DNA of 64,000 nt from Bacilliculturomica massiliensis (GCF_900605495.1 NZ_LR027599.1:186001-250000), one strand, 5' to 3'. Shown: positions 8,819 to 17,704, counted from the stretch's first letter. Program-made: numbers and translations. The notes: generated from the sequence alone by a model not told the origin.

Positions 8819-9391
8819 TCACGCAAACTCTATGTTACCGTCCTTGATGGACTTTATAACCGCAAGTGATTCCACGCGGACGCCCGCCTCTGTGAGCTTT
8901 TTTCCGCCTCCCTGAAATTGCTTTTCGATAACGGCTCCCACTCCGACCAGCTGCGCGCCGGCCTGCTTCACCAGGCTGGCCAGCCCAAAGGCCGCCTCCC
9001 CGTGAGCCAGGAAATCGTCCACGATCAGGACTCGATCCTCAGGACTCAGATACTTTTTTGAGATGCGCGCCACCGAGACCGTTCCCTTTGTGAAAGACTT
9101 GACCTCCGCCCCGTAAAACTCCTCCGTCATGGTGCTGGGCGCCGCTTTTTTTGCGAAGACCACAGGCACGTTGCCAAAGTGGACCGCCGCAAAACATGCG
9201 ATGGGAATTCCGGACGCTTCGATGGTAAGGATCTTCGTCACGCCGCAGTTTGCGAATATCCGCGCAAACTCCGCGCCGATCTGGGAGAGCAGGACCACGT
9301 CGATCTGATGGTTCAAAAAGGAATCTACCTTGAGTATTTCCGTTCCGATCGCCACTCCGTCTTTTATGATTCTTTCCTTTAATATTTCCAT
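8819..9391 (-). CDS. xpt: Xanthine phosphoribosyltransferase
   Basis: 190 aa, the full length of Xpt. It transfers ribose phosphate from PRPP to xanthine to give XMP. The N-terminus MEILKERIIKDGVAIG, the VLLSQIGAEFARIF region, the PRPP loop VLIVDDFLAHGEA (about residues 126-140) and IEKQFQGGGKKL are characteristic of Xpt rather than adenine phosphoribosyltransferase. It is the first gene of the purine import unit, so imported base would be trapped directly. AAGGAC precedes the ATG. Regulation probably acts in its 168-nt leader. Confidence 0.95.
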   Translation of the reverse strand: MEILKERIIKDGVAIGTEILKVDSFLNHQIDVVLLSQIGAEFARIFANCGVTKILTIEASGIPIACFAAVHFGNVPVVFAKKAAPSTMTEEFYGAEVKSFTKGTVSVARISKKYLSPEDRVLIVDDFLAHGEAAFGLASLVKQAGAQLVGVGAVIEKQFQGGGKKLTEAGVRVESLAVIKSIKDGNIEFA

Positions 9392-9594
9392 TGATACAGT
9401 CCTTTTTATATGTAATTAGAAATAATTGCAAACCTGCATCCGTACAGGATGGGGCCGTTCAGGCAAAACCTCGCCGCCCGCCGCTTCTGCGCCGGCTGAC
9501 GGCGGACATTTCAAAAACAGGAAAACGCGCAGCCCGGTCGTCCCTGTAGTAAGCGCGTTACTTTTATTATAAATTAAGGCACATGCAGCGTAAA
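9392..9594 (-). promoter_or_regulatory. xpt promoter and long 5' leader
   Basis: A minus-strand promoter has -35 TTTACG (9589-9594), a 17-bp spacer and a perfect -10 TATAAT (9566-9571). Transcription would start near 9559, leaving a leader of about 168 nt before the xpt ATG. The leader begins with AACGCGC pairing to GCGCGTT and includes several GC-rich stems. I did not find the purine riboswitch core (GTTTCTACC and CCGTAAAT blocks) that usually controls xpt in Bacillota. Confidence 0.7.
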
Positions 9595-9777
9595 GTATTT
9601 TTCATCAAAATGTCACAGAAATCACATAAAAAAAGCAAACGACCCCTAATAGGCGAACGATCATCATTTTTTCACACGTATTCGTCCGTTATTTTCAAAA
9701 TCCAGTTCGGACTGGTTCGTCATCCACCCAGAGGTGTAAACGTCTCCCGAAAACGTACCTATAAATTTGTTCAATAA

Positions 9778-9822
9778 AAAAGAAGCATGTGTAAAACGGA
9801 TCCGTTTCCCCATGCTTCTTTT
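9778..9822 (-). terminator. Terminator after the thioredoxin-reductase-like gene
   Basis: A 12-bp stem (AAAAGAAGCATG with CATGCTTCTTTT) encloses an inner palindrome AAACGGATCCGTTT and is followed on the minus strand by TTTTTTATTG. It can also work on the plus strand. It lies about 50 bp beyond the stop at 9875. Confidence 0.85.
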
Positions 9823-9874
9823 ATTCTTATCAGCCACCGGCGGCTGCAGGCGAGAGCCGGGCGTTCTCCCCTCT

Positions 9875-11107
9875 CTACCCCAGTTTTGCAGCCAATTTTT
9901 CCAGATCGGCCTCATTGATATCCTTCTCCAGAACCGCAACCACCTGATTGTTGTTGATCAGCACCGCGGATGGGAAAACGGACACGTTCAACTTGTCGGC
10001 GATCCCTGTGGATTTGTAAACGTCAACTCTGGAGACAGGGATCTCTCCCTTGTGCTTTTCTTCAAACTGCTCGATCAGCGGAAGCAGCTCTCTTCCCGCC
10101 GGATCAATGGCATTATAGATGTACACAAAGGACGGACCGCCTTCATTGAGGATCTGACGACTGTAGACCTCGCCCTCCGCTATGTATTTCTCCGCGGCGT
10201 AGCCTGCCACCGCGCCGTCGCCCACAGCTGTGGCGACCTGCTTCAAAAACTTATCTCTCACGTCTCCCACGGCGAAAATACCGGGGATATTCGTCTCCAT
10301 TTTCTCGTTTGTGAGCAGATAGCCGCCTCTGTTCATATCCAGCATGTCGCGGAACAGCTCTGTGTTGGGCAGGTAACCGATGAAGAGGAAGCAGCTGTCC
10401 ACCGTGTACGGCGTCAATTCTTCCGTCTTTACATTTTTCAGCACTACCCGCTCCAGCCGGCCCTCGCCTTCGAAGCTGTCCACCACCGTGTTCCATGCAA
10501 ACTCCATCTTCGGGTTTGCCAGAGCCTCCGCCTTGGCGATTTCGTTGCAGTCCATCTTGCCGTCCTCGTGCATGACGGATACGATCACCTTGCTGGCAAA
10601 CTTCGTGAGGAACATTCCCTCCTCGATGGCCGCGTCGCCGCTGCCGATCACCATGACCGTCTTGTCGGTATTGGCCGCCGCGTCGCAGGTGGCGCAGAAG
10701 GAAATGCCCTTGTCATACAGGAAATCCGCTTCATTCTTCGCGCCGGTGAGACGGGGCTTTCCGCCGCTGGCCACGATGACCGCCTTGGCCACATAGCGGT
10801 TACGGAAGGTTTCCACGATCTTTTCCTCGCCGGAAAAGTCCACGCTTCTCACATCGGTGAGTTTAAACTCAACGCCGAATTTTTTCGCCTGTTTGTGGAA
10901 AAGATCCATCAGGCCCAGTCCGGAAGATCCCTCCGGGAACCCGGGATAATTTTCAATTTCATTGGTGTAGGTCGCAAGTCCGCCTACCAGGGCTTTCTCG
11001 ATCAGAAGCGTCTTCAGCCTGGCGCGTCCGCAGTAAATGCCCGCCGTAAGGCCGGCGGCTCCCCCGCCGATAATAACTACGTCATAACGTTCCGTTTTCT
11101 TTTCCAA
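9875..11107 (-). CDS. Thioredoxin-reductase-like flavoprotein with degenerate thioredoxin domain
   Basis: About 410 aa. The N-terminal 305 residues are a TrxR-type oxidoreductase: FAD site VVIIGGGAAGLTAG, redox pair CATC near residue 150, NAD(P)H site VMVIGSGDAAIEEG and the C-terminal FAD motif GIFAVGDVRDK. The last 90 residues have a thioredoxin fold (SFVYIYNA then VDVYKSTGIADKLNVSVFPS), but the CxxC position reads NAID, so this domain cannot do dithiol chemistry itself. I placed the start at a TTG because GGAGGGG sits 8 nt before it; an ATG at 11122 overlaps that ribosome site and has only a weak one of its own. It lies 12-27 bp after a YeeE/YedE gene, suggesting reduction in sulfur or selenium uptake. 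Confidence 0.88.
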   Translation of the reverse strand: MEKKTERYDVVIIGGGAAGLTAGIYCGRARLKTLLIEKALVGGLATYTNEIENYPGFPEGSSGLGLMDLFHKQAKKFGVEFKLTDVRSVDFSGEEKIVETFRNRYVAKAVIVASGGKPRLTGAKNEADFLYDKGISFCATCDAAANTDKTVMVIGSGDAAIEEGMFLTKFASKVIVSVMHEDGKMDCNEIAKAEALANPKMEFAWNTVVDSFEGEGRLERVVLKNVKTEELTPYTVDSCFLFIGYLPNTELFRDMLDMNRGGYLLTNEKMETNIPGIFAVGDVRDKFLKQVATAVGDGAVAGYAAEKYIAEGEVYSRQILNEGGPSFVYIYNAIDPAGRELLPLIEQFEEKHKGEIPVSRVDVYKSTGIADKLNVSVFPSAVLINNNQVVAVLEKDINEADLEKLAAKLG

Positions 11108-11133
11108 AGTTTTCCCCTCCATTCAGTTCCCGG

Positions 11134-11691
11134 CTACATAAAGTATTTAGCCAGAAGTTTACTGCCGATAAACGCTCCTGCCATAAGAAAGATCGCAAAC
11201 ACCCATCCGGACAGGGACATAGAGCTGATGGCTGTAAACAAAGCTCCAATATTGCAGCCGTGAGCCATTCTGGCCCCATAACCCATGAGCAGACCGCCCA
11301 GTATGGCGGCCACCACCTGACGGACGGCCTTTATTTTCTTGATCTTAAACTGGGATGCGTATAAGGTGCAGACCAGCGCTCCTAAAATAATGCCCACATT
11401 TCGTATCGATCCGCCATCCATCCAAAACCCATTTGCCAGGGTCTGCTGTGCCTTCTCGCTTGCAAAATAGCTCCACGAGCTCACATCTCCTCCAAAGGAC
11501 TGGTAGATCCAGGCTCCCCAGTTGGCTAACGCGCTGGAGACCCCCCACCCGCTCTCAAACAGGCCGAAGTGGGCGATATTGAACAGCGCCAGCAGCACCG
11601 CTCCGCCGACATATGTAAGGGGTTCTTTCATCAGTCTTTTATAAATGGGCTGATTCCCCAATTTTTTAAAAAATTCGTTCAAGCGATTCAC
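11134..11691 (-). CDS. YeeE/YedE-type transporter, half-length subunit (HGC half)
   Basis: A 185-aa membrane protein with four to five predicted helices and the family motif GARMAHGCNIGALF near residue 145, in which the cysteine is the conserved thiosulfate-path residue of YeeE/TsuA proteins. Full-length family members are about 330-400 aa with two such motifs. Here the other half (GGCASG motif) is encoded at 12009-12692, so the transporter appears split into two genes that together make one unit. It lies between trxR and tusA on the same strand. Confidence 0.85.
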   Translation of the reverse strand: MNRLNEFFKKLGNQPIYKRLMKEPLTYVGGAVLLALFNIAHFGLFESGWGVSSALANWGAWIYQSFGGDVSSWSYFASEKAQQTLANGFWMDGGSIRNVGIILGALVCTLYASQFKIKKIKAVRQVVAAILGGLLMGYGARMAHGCNIGALFTAISSMSLSGWVFAIFLMAGAFIGSKLLAKYFM

Positions 11692-11715
11692 CTGCTTCCT
11701 GGATTTGATGAAAGA

Positions 11716-11943
11716 TCAGTTTGTCTTTTCAATGATGACTTCCCACTCGCCGTCGTCCACTTCCTCGATCTCCACATTGTGGCCCCGGGTCCTGGCCCAT
11801 TCCGGCACGTTTTTCATAGCGCAGCTGTGGTCGATGGAGACCAGCAGCACGTCTCCCACTTTCAACTCATTCATCTTCTTCTCGCACTTCATCAAAGGAA
11901 CCGGACAAGCCTCACCCATGCAATCCAATGTAAATTCTGCCAT
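11716..11943 (-). CDS. TusA-family sulfur carrier protein
   Basis: 75 aa with the TusA/SirA motif CMGEACPVPLMK at residues about 7-18; the first Cys of the CPxP motif carries the persulfide. The second ATG (11943) is used, since AGGAGG is 8 nt before it and only 2 nt before the first ATG. Lying between the two halves of a YeeE/YedE transporter, it matches the TsuA/TsuB arrangement, in which a membrane transporter passes thiosulfate sulfur to a TusA-like partner. Selenium handling (YedE/YedF style) is an alternative. Confidence 0.92.
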   Translation of the reverse strand: MAEFTLDCMGEACPVPLMKCEKKMNELKVGDVLLVSIDHSCAMKNVPEWARTRGHNVEIEEVDDGEWEVIIEKTN

Positions 11944-12008
11944 TTTCATAACCTCCTGATTATCTACTTTTTTACTCACCACAATTTGTTCTTTTCACTA
12001 ACTTTCAC

Positions 12009-12692
12009 TTACTCCATACTTCCCATTTTCTTTTCCTGCCACTTCAGAGCCGCGATGTAGAGAAGTACGATGATTCCTGCCTGGACCACCACGCCTCCAA
12101 ACCACCCGAATATGTCGGGAAGAAAAATTTTCGGCGCATTTTCGTTGAATCGATTCCAGAATGTCATATCGTGCGCTCCCCACAGCGATCCGATAACGAA
12201 GAACGCAAGGGACAATACCTGCATGGTGAATCCTTCACCGACACGCATCAGCGTGCCCGAGGCACAGCCGCCGGAAATGACCATTCCAATACCGAATAAA
12301 ACGCCGCCCAGCATGAGCGGAAGACCGATGGGAGCGACCCCTTCCATGGCAAGAGTCTGATCCGCGCCGCTCAATACGCTGTTATACTTGATCGCCGTAA
12401 ACCCGATGGCCGCCAGCCCAAAGGCGATGAGCGCCGCTCTGGTAAGCGAGGTGCTTCCCGTGATCCACGGGTCGCGCAGCGCCGCCGTAAAACAGAATCG
12501 GGAACGCTGAAGGACATAGCCAAAGGCCACGCCGAAGATCAGATACGCTGGAAGCTTGGCTCCCAATGAGCTGAGATAAAGTCCCAATCCGAGAATCAGA
12601 ATTGTGACAAGTATCGCATAGGGGATCTGACTTTTCTTCGGTTTCCTAGGAGCTCTGGCACGTCCCGAGAGGGAACTGTTGTTGTTTTCCAT
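12009..12692 (-). CDS. YeeE/YedE-type transporter, half-length subunit (GGC half)
   Basis: A 227-aa membrane protein with about six helices after a basic N-terminal tail (RARAPRKPKKS). It has the family motif ISGGCASGTLMRVGEG near residue 145, carrying the conserved cysteine. The ATG at 12692 follows AAAGGTG at 6 nt. It is the first gene of the minus-strand sulfur cluster (this gene, tusA, the second YeeE half, trxR) and divergent from the LysR regulator. It complements the HGC half at 11134-11691. Confidence 0.87.
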   Translation of the reverse strand: MENNNSSLSGRARAPRKPKKSQIPYAILVTILILGLGLYLSSLGAKLPAYLIFGVAFGYVLQRSRFCFTAALRDPWITGSTSLTRAALIAFGLAAIGFTAIKYNSVLSGADQTLAMEGVAPIGLPLMLGGVLFGIGMVISGGCASGTLMRVGEGFTMQVLSLAFFVIGSLWGAHDMTFWNRFNENAPKIFLPDIFGWFGGVVVQAGIIVLLYIAALKWQEKKMGSME

Positions 12693-12781
12693 TGCTTTCA
12701 CCTTTTAATCGTTAAATATTTATCAGCTGATTGATATCAGTATATCACGCATTCCACACGAATAGTTAATGCATTTTTTAA

Positions 12782-12811
12782 TTGACATATAAGGATGCCT
12801 TATGGCATACT
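12782..12811 (+). promoter_or_regulatory. LysR gene promoter with LTTR box
   Basis: A plus-strand -35 TTGACA (12782-12787) and a weak -10 CATACT (12806-12811) lie 18 bp apart. Between them is a perfect inverted repeat ATAAGG-ATG-CCTTAT (12789-12803), which fits the T-N11-A rule for LysR-type regulators. The position suggests autorepression of the LysR gene at 12931 and control of the divergent sulfur cluster. Confidence 0.65.
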
Positions 12812-12930
12812 TTCTTCATAAAAGTCCCCTGCTCCGGAGGAAAACGCGCCCGTGGCGGTTTTCGCCCGCTCATAAAAGCTATCCCGTCAGATCGGTGAGC
12901 GAAAAAGGAACGTGAAAGGAAGAATGAGCG

Positions 12931-13830
12931 ATGAACATTGAAGTATTAAGATCATTCCTTGCTGTCATGAACGAAAAGAGTATTTCCAAAGCCGCTGTGA
13001 CGCTGAACATCTCACAGTCCGCTCTGAGCCAGCAGATCAAAACCATGGAGCGGGATCTGGGTCTGCCCCTTCTGACCCGCAGCAACGCAGGGGTCACCCC
13101 CACCGCATCCGGCCAGATAGTGAGCCAGTACGCCCAGGTCCTCACCGACACCTATTCAAACATGCTGGACGATCTGGAGATGATGTCCAGCACACACAAA
13201 AAACTCAGAGTCTGCGCTTCTCCGAATATTTATACATATGCTCTGCCCTGCACTATTTTTCATCTCAAAGAAAAATATCCAGATTTTGTGCTGACCATGG
13301 AGCAGGCTCCCAGCCTTCACTCGGAAAGCCTTGTTTTAAACGATAAAGCGGATATCGGCTTCATCTACGGCAGACCCCAGTCGAAAAAACTGCGCTATCG
13401 GAAGATATACTGCGACGAAATGTGCCTGGTGGCGTCTTATAAGGCGAAATTGCCGGAACTCCTCACGTTCCAGCATCTGTACCGTCAGCCGCTGCTGACC
13501 TTTTCTGCCGGCTACCGGACCCGGGAGCTTCTGGATCAATATCTGTCCGATATCGGAGTGGACCTGTCCAGGCTGAACATTCTTTACGAAATGGATTCAG
13601 CCGAATCCCTCAAGATGTCCGCGGGAAACGGCTACGGACTGGCCTTCATTCCCTATATGGCAATTAAAAAAGAGCTGTACAACAAACAGCTCAAAATTGT
13701 AAAACTGGAACATTTTCAAATGATCAATGAATATTATGCGATCCGCCGAAAGAACCCGGACCAGTACACTTCGCTGCAGGAAAAGCTGATGAACTACCTG
13801 GAGCGGATTCTGCAGGATACTATTTGCTGA
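12931..13830 (+). CDS. LysR-family regulator of the sulfur cluster
   Basis: 299 aa, a normal LTTR length. The winged HTH at residues 1-60 (SISKAAVTLNISQSALSQQI) is followed by a hinge and the two-lobed effector domain. AAGGAAG lies before the ATG. It is divergent from the YeeE/TusA/TrxR genes and convergent with a second TusA gene, whose end it overlaps by 11 bp. By position it probably regulates sulfur or selenium uptake; the effector is not evident. Confidence 0.9.
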   Translation: MNIEVLRSFLAVMNEKSISKAAVTLNISQSALSQQIKTMERDLGLPLLTRSNAGVTPTASGQIVSQYAQVLTDTYSNMLDDLEMMSSTHKKLRVCASPNIYTYALPCTIFHLKEKYPDFVLTMEQAPSLHSESLVLNDKADIGFIYGRPQSKKLRYRKIYCDEMCLVASYKAKLPELLTFQHLYRQPLLTFSAGYRTRELLDQYLSDIGVDLSRLNILYEMDSAESLKMSAGNGYGLAFIPYMAIKKELYNKQLKIVKLEHFQMINEYYAIRRKNPDQYTSLQEKLMNYLERILQDTIC

Positions 13831-14035
13831 CGGTAATTTCCCACACGCCGTTTATCACCTCGTCGGCTGTATACGTCAGATGATTCCGTCCACAGAAATC
13901 CCTTACCGCCGCAACGGTACAGCTGTGATCCGTGACCAGAACCATGGGCTCGCCCCCGAGGATCTTCGGCACGGCCTTTTGCAGACGCATGATGGGAATA
14001 GGGCAGAATTCACCCAGGCAGTCAATTTTCTCCAT
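13820..14035 (-). CDS. TusA-family sulfur carrier protein (second copy)
   Basis: 71 aa with motif CLGEFCPIPIMRLQKA at residues about 5-20, followed by the LVTDHSC strand shared with the copy at 11716. The ATG at 14035 has GGAGG 5 nt upstream. The gene converges on the LysR gene with an 11-bp overlap and has its own upstream region, so it is transcribed apart from the main cluster. The two TusA proteins are diverged and may serve different acceptors. Confidence 0.9.
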   Translation of the reverse strand: MEKIDCLGEFCPIPIMRLQKAVPKILGGEPMVLVTDHSCTVAAVRDFCGRNHLTYTADEVINGVWEITVSK

Positions 14036-14060
14036 GAAAACCTCCAATATTCGATATTAA

Positions 14061-14090
14061 TTTAACAACGCCGTCCCATTCATTGTTAAA
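14061..14090. promoter_or_regulatory. Inverted repeat upstream of the second tusA
   Basis: TTTAACAA and TTGTTAAA form perfect 8-bp arms with a 14-bp spacer, 26-55 bp before the tusA start. The arms recall Rex-like half sites but in the opposite order, so no regulator is assigned. The rest of 14091-14290 holds nothing recognisable. Confidence 0.45.
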
Positions 14091-14291
14091 AAATCAGGAA
14101 ACCATGCTGATGCTGATATGCGTATCATAATATATAACATATTGACTGTCAATACTTTCTCTGGCTGGATTTTGATGGGCGCGGAGCGCTGGAGCCGCCG
14201 GCGCGGCTGCACACAGCGGTGTTTACCGGCACGCCGGCGGCGGTCTGGATCAGGCGTTTTTTTCTCAGTTTATCAAGTCTTTTTTAGCAAA

Positions 14292-14324
14292 ACAAAGAGC
14301 CTGCTGAAACAGCAGGCTCTTTGT
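14292..14324 (-). terminator. cstA terminator
   Basis: A perfect 15-bp stem (ACAAAGAGCCTGCTG with its complement) with a 3-nt loop, followed on the minus strand by TTTTGC. It is 75 bp past the cstA stop. Confidence 0.85.
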
Positions 14325-14399
14325 CGCATACACTCATAATAAATATAGTCTTACTCGTATTAAGGAGTCCTCTCTATCTCTGACAGCCGCCGGACCGGT

Positions 14400-15839
14400 C
14401 TATTTGGCTGCCGCAGGAGAAGCGATGGTATCCTGGCCGTTCTTCCGGATCTTCCAGATAAAGAGTCCGAAGCAGGCCGCGGCGAAGATGATGCCCACAG
14501 GATAGGCGATATTGGTGCCGATCCAGGCGCCGAAGCCCTCGGGAGCCATCAGGATATAGGTCATGCTCACCGCCGACATAAAGGTCGCCGGCACGGAGGC
14601 AAACCAGTGGGGACAGTGATTTTTGTGAAGATACACTGCGCCGGCCCACAGAGCGATCATAGCCAGCGTCTGGTTGCTCCAGGAGAAATATCTCCAGACA
14701 ATATTGAAGTCGATCTGAGAAAGCAGCGCGCCGATCGCCAGAAGGGGAACGGTGAGCCCCAGTCTCTTCTTGATGTTTTTCTGATCGACTTTGAACCAGT
14801 CAGCCAGGGTCAGCCGGGCGCTTCGGAACGCCGTGTCGCCTGAGGAGATAGGACATGCGATTACGCCGATCATGGCGAGAACCGCGCCGACAGGCCCCAG
14901 CAGGTTCTGACAGATATCATATACAACGCCGCCCTGTCCGCCGAACTGGGTCAGAGCCGCCTGCAGTCCGCCGGTGGTCTCGTAGAACGCTACTCCGGCA
15001 GCCGCCCATACCAGCGCGATCACGCCTTCCGACACCATGGCCCCGTAAAATATCTTTCTGCCGTACTTTTCGCTGGGCAGGCAGCGGGCCATCATGGGAG
15101 ACTGTGTGGCGTGGAAACCCGAGATCGCTCCGCAGGCCACGGTGATAAACATCAGCGGCCAGATGGGGGAACCGTCCGGGTGCATATTTTCGAATGTGAG
15201 TTCGGGAATCGTGTAGCCCTGGATGATGATCCCGGCGCCCACGCCTACCGCCATGATGATCAGGCAGATACCGAAGAACGGATATACCTTTCCGATCAGC
15301 TTATCGATAGGAACCAGCGTAGCCAGGAAATAGTAGGTCAGAATGATTCCCAGCCAGACAGCGCCGTTCATCCAGCTGGGCGTCAGCATAGCCGGAAGTC
15401 CCGCCGGTCCCGTGGCGAACACCGTTCCGACCAGAACCAGCAGCACCACGGAAAACACGCGCATGACCTGCTTCATCACAGGTCCCAGGTAGATGCCCAC
15501 GATCTCAGAGATACTGGCGCCGCCATGTCTCTCGGAGATCATACCGGACAGATAATCGTGGACTGCGCCCGCGAAAATAGTACCGAAAACGATCCACAGA
15601 AACACGGTGGGGCCCCACAGGGCTCCCAGGATGGCTCCATAGATCGGTCCCAGCCCGGCGATATTCAGCAGCTGGATCAAAAAGATCTTCGCCGGCTTCA
15701 TCTCAACATAATCCACGCCGTCAGCCATGGCGATGGCCGGCGTCTCTCTGTCGTCGGGCTTAAACATCTTTTCGACGATCCGGCCATACACCAGATAGCC
15801 TACGATCAATAAAATAAGTGCGCAAAAGAAAGTAATCAT
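14400..15839 (-). CDS. cstA: Carbon starvation protein A family transporter
   Basis: A 479-aa polytopic membrane protein of the CstA family. The conserved N-terminal block GLGPIYGAILGALWGP, the FAGAVHDYLSGMISERHGGASI motif and a basic C-terminus are all present. It is shorter than E. coli CstA (about 700 aa) but in the range of clostridial forms. Characterised relatives (BtsT, CstA) import pyruvate; peptide uptake has also been proposed. GAAGGAGG precedes the ATG. Because BtsT is controlled by a LytS/LytTR pair, the LytS-type kinase 8 kb away may be its regulator. Confidence 0.92.
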   Translation of the reverse strand: MITFFCALILLIVGYLVYGRIVEKMFKPDDRETPAIAMADGVDYVEMKPAKIFLIQLLNIAGLGPIYGAILGALWGPTVFLWIVFGTIFAGAVHDYLSGMISERHGGASISEIVGIYLGPVMKQVMRVFSVVLLVLVGTVFATGPAGLPAMLTPSWMNGAVWLGIILTYYFLATLVPIDKLIGKVYPFFGICLIIMAVGVGAGIIIQGYTIPELTFENMHPDGSPIWPLMFITVACGAISGFHATQSPMMARCLPSEKYGRKIFYGAMVSEGVIALVWAAAGVAFYETTGGLQAALTQFGGQGGVVYDICQNLLGPVGAVLAMIGVIACPISSGDTAFRSARLTLADWFKVDQKNIKKRLGLTVPLLAIGALLSQIDFNIVWRYFSWSNQTLAMIALWAGAVYLHKNHCPHWFASVPATFMSAVSMTYILMAPEGFGAWIGTNIAYPVGIIFAAACFGLFIWKIRKNGQDTIASPAAAK

Positions 15840-16184
15840 AATATTCCCTCCTTCAAGGTCTATCTTGCTTTCTCCCCCGTAATCTTTCCCCTTCCACGGG
15901 TCCCTTTTGAACTCCCCTCTTTTTTACATGTTTATCATACCACTGTCAAACTCTATGTCACCACCATCCAGACAAACTGTCGTTTTCACCGCATGAATGG
16001 TCCTTTTTTCTACATAAAACGCCTTATTTCATCAAAATTCCTCAAAATGCGCACAAAACGAACTGAATCTGTACACAGATCGTTCATATTATCGCATATT
16101 TTTAAAGGAATGTCATCACCGTTGCCGATATCAACTCCCGGCCGGGCCGGCCCCCTCCGGCAGTCTATTATTTTTATAAATATT
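15840..16184. other. cstA/argG intergenic region
   Basis: The cstA side carries a possible minus-strand promoter (GTGACA, 16 bp, TATGAT, about 15931-15958) and two sequences resembling LytTR half sites (ACAGTTTGT at 15972-15980, reverse strand, and AGAGTTTGA at 15946-15954, one mismatch). No gene is visible in the rest. Confidence 0.35.
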
Positions 16185-16262
16185 TTTGAATAAAAATTCA
16201 TTTTTGGGTTGCATTTGAGTTTTTATGCGCGTATAATGGGTTTCATTGAATAATTAGTCATC
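16185..16262 (+). promoter_or_regulatory. argG promoter flanked by two ARG boxes
   Basis: -35 TTGCAT (16209-16214), 17 bp, -10 TATAAT (16232-16237). TTTGAATAAAAATTCATT (16185-16202) matches the 18-bp ArgR consensus at every position and lies just upstream of -35. A second box at 16245-16262 (core TGAATAATTAGTCA, one core mismatch) covers the start site. The centres are 60 bp apart, so ArgR hexamer bridging and arginine repression are expected. Confidence 0.88.
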
Positions 16263-16317
16263 AAACACCTTTAAAACGGCGATGAACGTGAATAAAAAAT
16301 ACAGGAGGACTGGTATC

Positions 16318-17586
16318 ATGGCAAAAGAAAAGATCGTACTGGCATATTCGGGCGGATTGGACACATCCGTTATCGTGACCTGGCTGAAGGAGCACTATGA
16401 CTGCGAAGTTATTACAGTCTGCTGCAACGCCGGGCAAAACGAGGATTTCGACGCGATCGAAAAGAAGGCTTACGCCACAGGCGCATCCAAAGCATACATA
16501 TTGGATATTCAGGAGGAATTTATTACCGATTTTATCTGGCCCACTCTGAAAACAGGGGCGGTCTACGAAAACGACTACCTTCTCGGCACATCCATGGCCA
16601 GACCGCTCATGGCAAAAAAGCTGGTAGAAGTAGCTGAAAAAGAAGGCGCCTACATCATTGCTCACGGCTGCACAGGCAAGGGGAACGATCAGGTGCGTTT
16701 CGAGACGACCATCAAGGCGCTGAATCCCGCGATCAAGATCATCGCCCCCTGGCGCGTCTGGGATCTGCAGTCCAGAGAAGACTGTATCGCCTACGCGAAA
16801 GCCCACGATATCCCCATCGCGCAGACCACTGAGAAGATCTACAGCCGCGACGAAAACATCTGGCACATCAGCCATGAGGGCGGCAATCTGGAAAATCCCT
16901 GGAATATGCACAAGGACGATATCCACGTACTGTCCTGTACGCCGGAACAGGCTCCGGACACCCCGGCTTATGTGGAGATCGGATTCGAAAAAGGCGTACC
17001 TGTTTCCCTCGACGGAAAAGACATGGGCCCGGTAGAGCTTCTCACCGCACTGAACAAGCTGGGCAGTGAAAACGGAGTCGGCACCATCGATATCATCGAA
17101 AATCGTCTGGTAGGCATGAAATCCAGAGGCGTGTATGAGACGCCGGGAGGCACGATCCTTTTCAAGGCTCATGCCGACCTGGAAAAACTCATACTCGACA
17201 GAGATACCATGCAGTACAAAAATATCGTCGCTCTGAAGTATGCGCAGCTGGTGTACGACGGACTCTGGTATACGCCTATCCGCGAAGCCATCGACGCCTT
17301 CGCGGACTGCACCCAGAAGGAAGTGACCGGCGTGGTGAAAATGAAGCTGTACAAGGGCAGCGCCATTCCCGTGGCCAGCAGATCCGAGAACGCCCTCTAC
17401 AGCGAGGAATTCGCCACCTTCAGCAAAGACGAGGTCTACAATCAGAGCGATGCCGAAGGCTTCATCAATCTCTTCTCCCTGCCGCTGAAGATCCGCGCCA
17501 TTCAGAAGCAGAACAAAGAAGGCCTTCCTCAGGAACACGAATCTCTGGAGAGAAAAGTCATCCGGGGCGGCGAGTTCATTCAGTGA
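16318..17586 (+). CDS. argG: Argininosuccinate synthase
   Basis: 422 aa, family length. It joins citrulline and aspartate with ATP to make argininosuccinate. The N-terminal P-loop [12 protein letters not shown], the [14 protein letters not shown] motif (about residues 115-130) and [18 protein letters not shown] are diagnostic. The ATG at 16318 lies 9 nt after AGGAGG; an upstream in-frame ATG has no ribosome site. No argH follows; the gene is alone between its promoter and a terminator. Confidence 0.97.
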   Translation: MAKEKIVLAYSGGLDTSVIVTWLKEHYDCEVITVCCNAGQNEDFDAIEKKAYATGASKAYILDIQEEFITDFIWPTLKTGAVYENDYLLGTSMARPLMAKKLVEVAEKEGAYIIAHGCTGKGNDQVRFETTIKALNPAIKIIAPWRVWDLQSREDCIAYAKAHDIPIAQTTEKIYSRDENIWHISHEGGNLENPWNMHKDDIHVLSCTPEQAPDTPAYVEIGFEKGVPVSLDGKDMGPVELLTALNKLGSENGVGTIDIIENRLVGMKSRGVYETPGGTILFKAHADLEKLILDRDTMQYKNIVALKYAQLVYDGLWYTPIREAIDAFADCTQKEVTGVVKMKLYKGSAIPVASRSENALYSEEFATFSKDEVYNQSDAEGFINLFSLPLKIRAIQKQNKEGLPQEHESLERKVIRGGEFIQ

Positions 17587-17610
17587 CGGAATCAGATCTG
17601 AAAACGAAAA

Positions 17611-17649
17611 AAGGACTGCTGCAGATCATAAAAATCCGCAGCAGTCCTT
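17611..17649. terminator. Bidirectional terminator between argG and the kinase-like gene
   Basis: A 12-bp stem AAGGACTGCTGC with its complement and a 15-nt loop. On the plus strand it is followed by CTGTTTGTTC, and on the minus strand by TTTTTTCG, so it serves both convergent genes. Confidence 0.8.
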
Positions 17650-17704
17650 CTGTTTGTTCGGCCGTAGTTTCTTCGGCCGCCGCTTGTTCGGTTCGGCCAG
17701 GTGT

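Noticed and set aside
9664-9939. A 91-codon frame overlapping the end of the thioredoxin-reductase-like gene
   Set aside because: It shares the terminator region and reads another frame of the reductase; composition is not gene-like.
14061-14090. Rex operator before the second tusA gene
   Set aside because: Half-sites occur in the reverse order (TTTAACAA-N14-TTGTTAAA) and spacing differs from the Rex consensus TTGTTAA-N4-TTAACAA.
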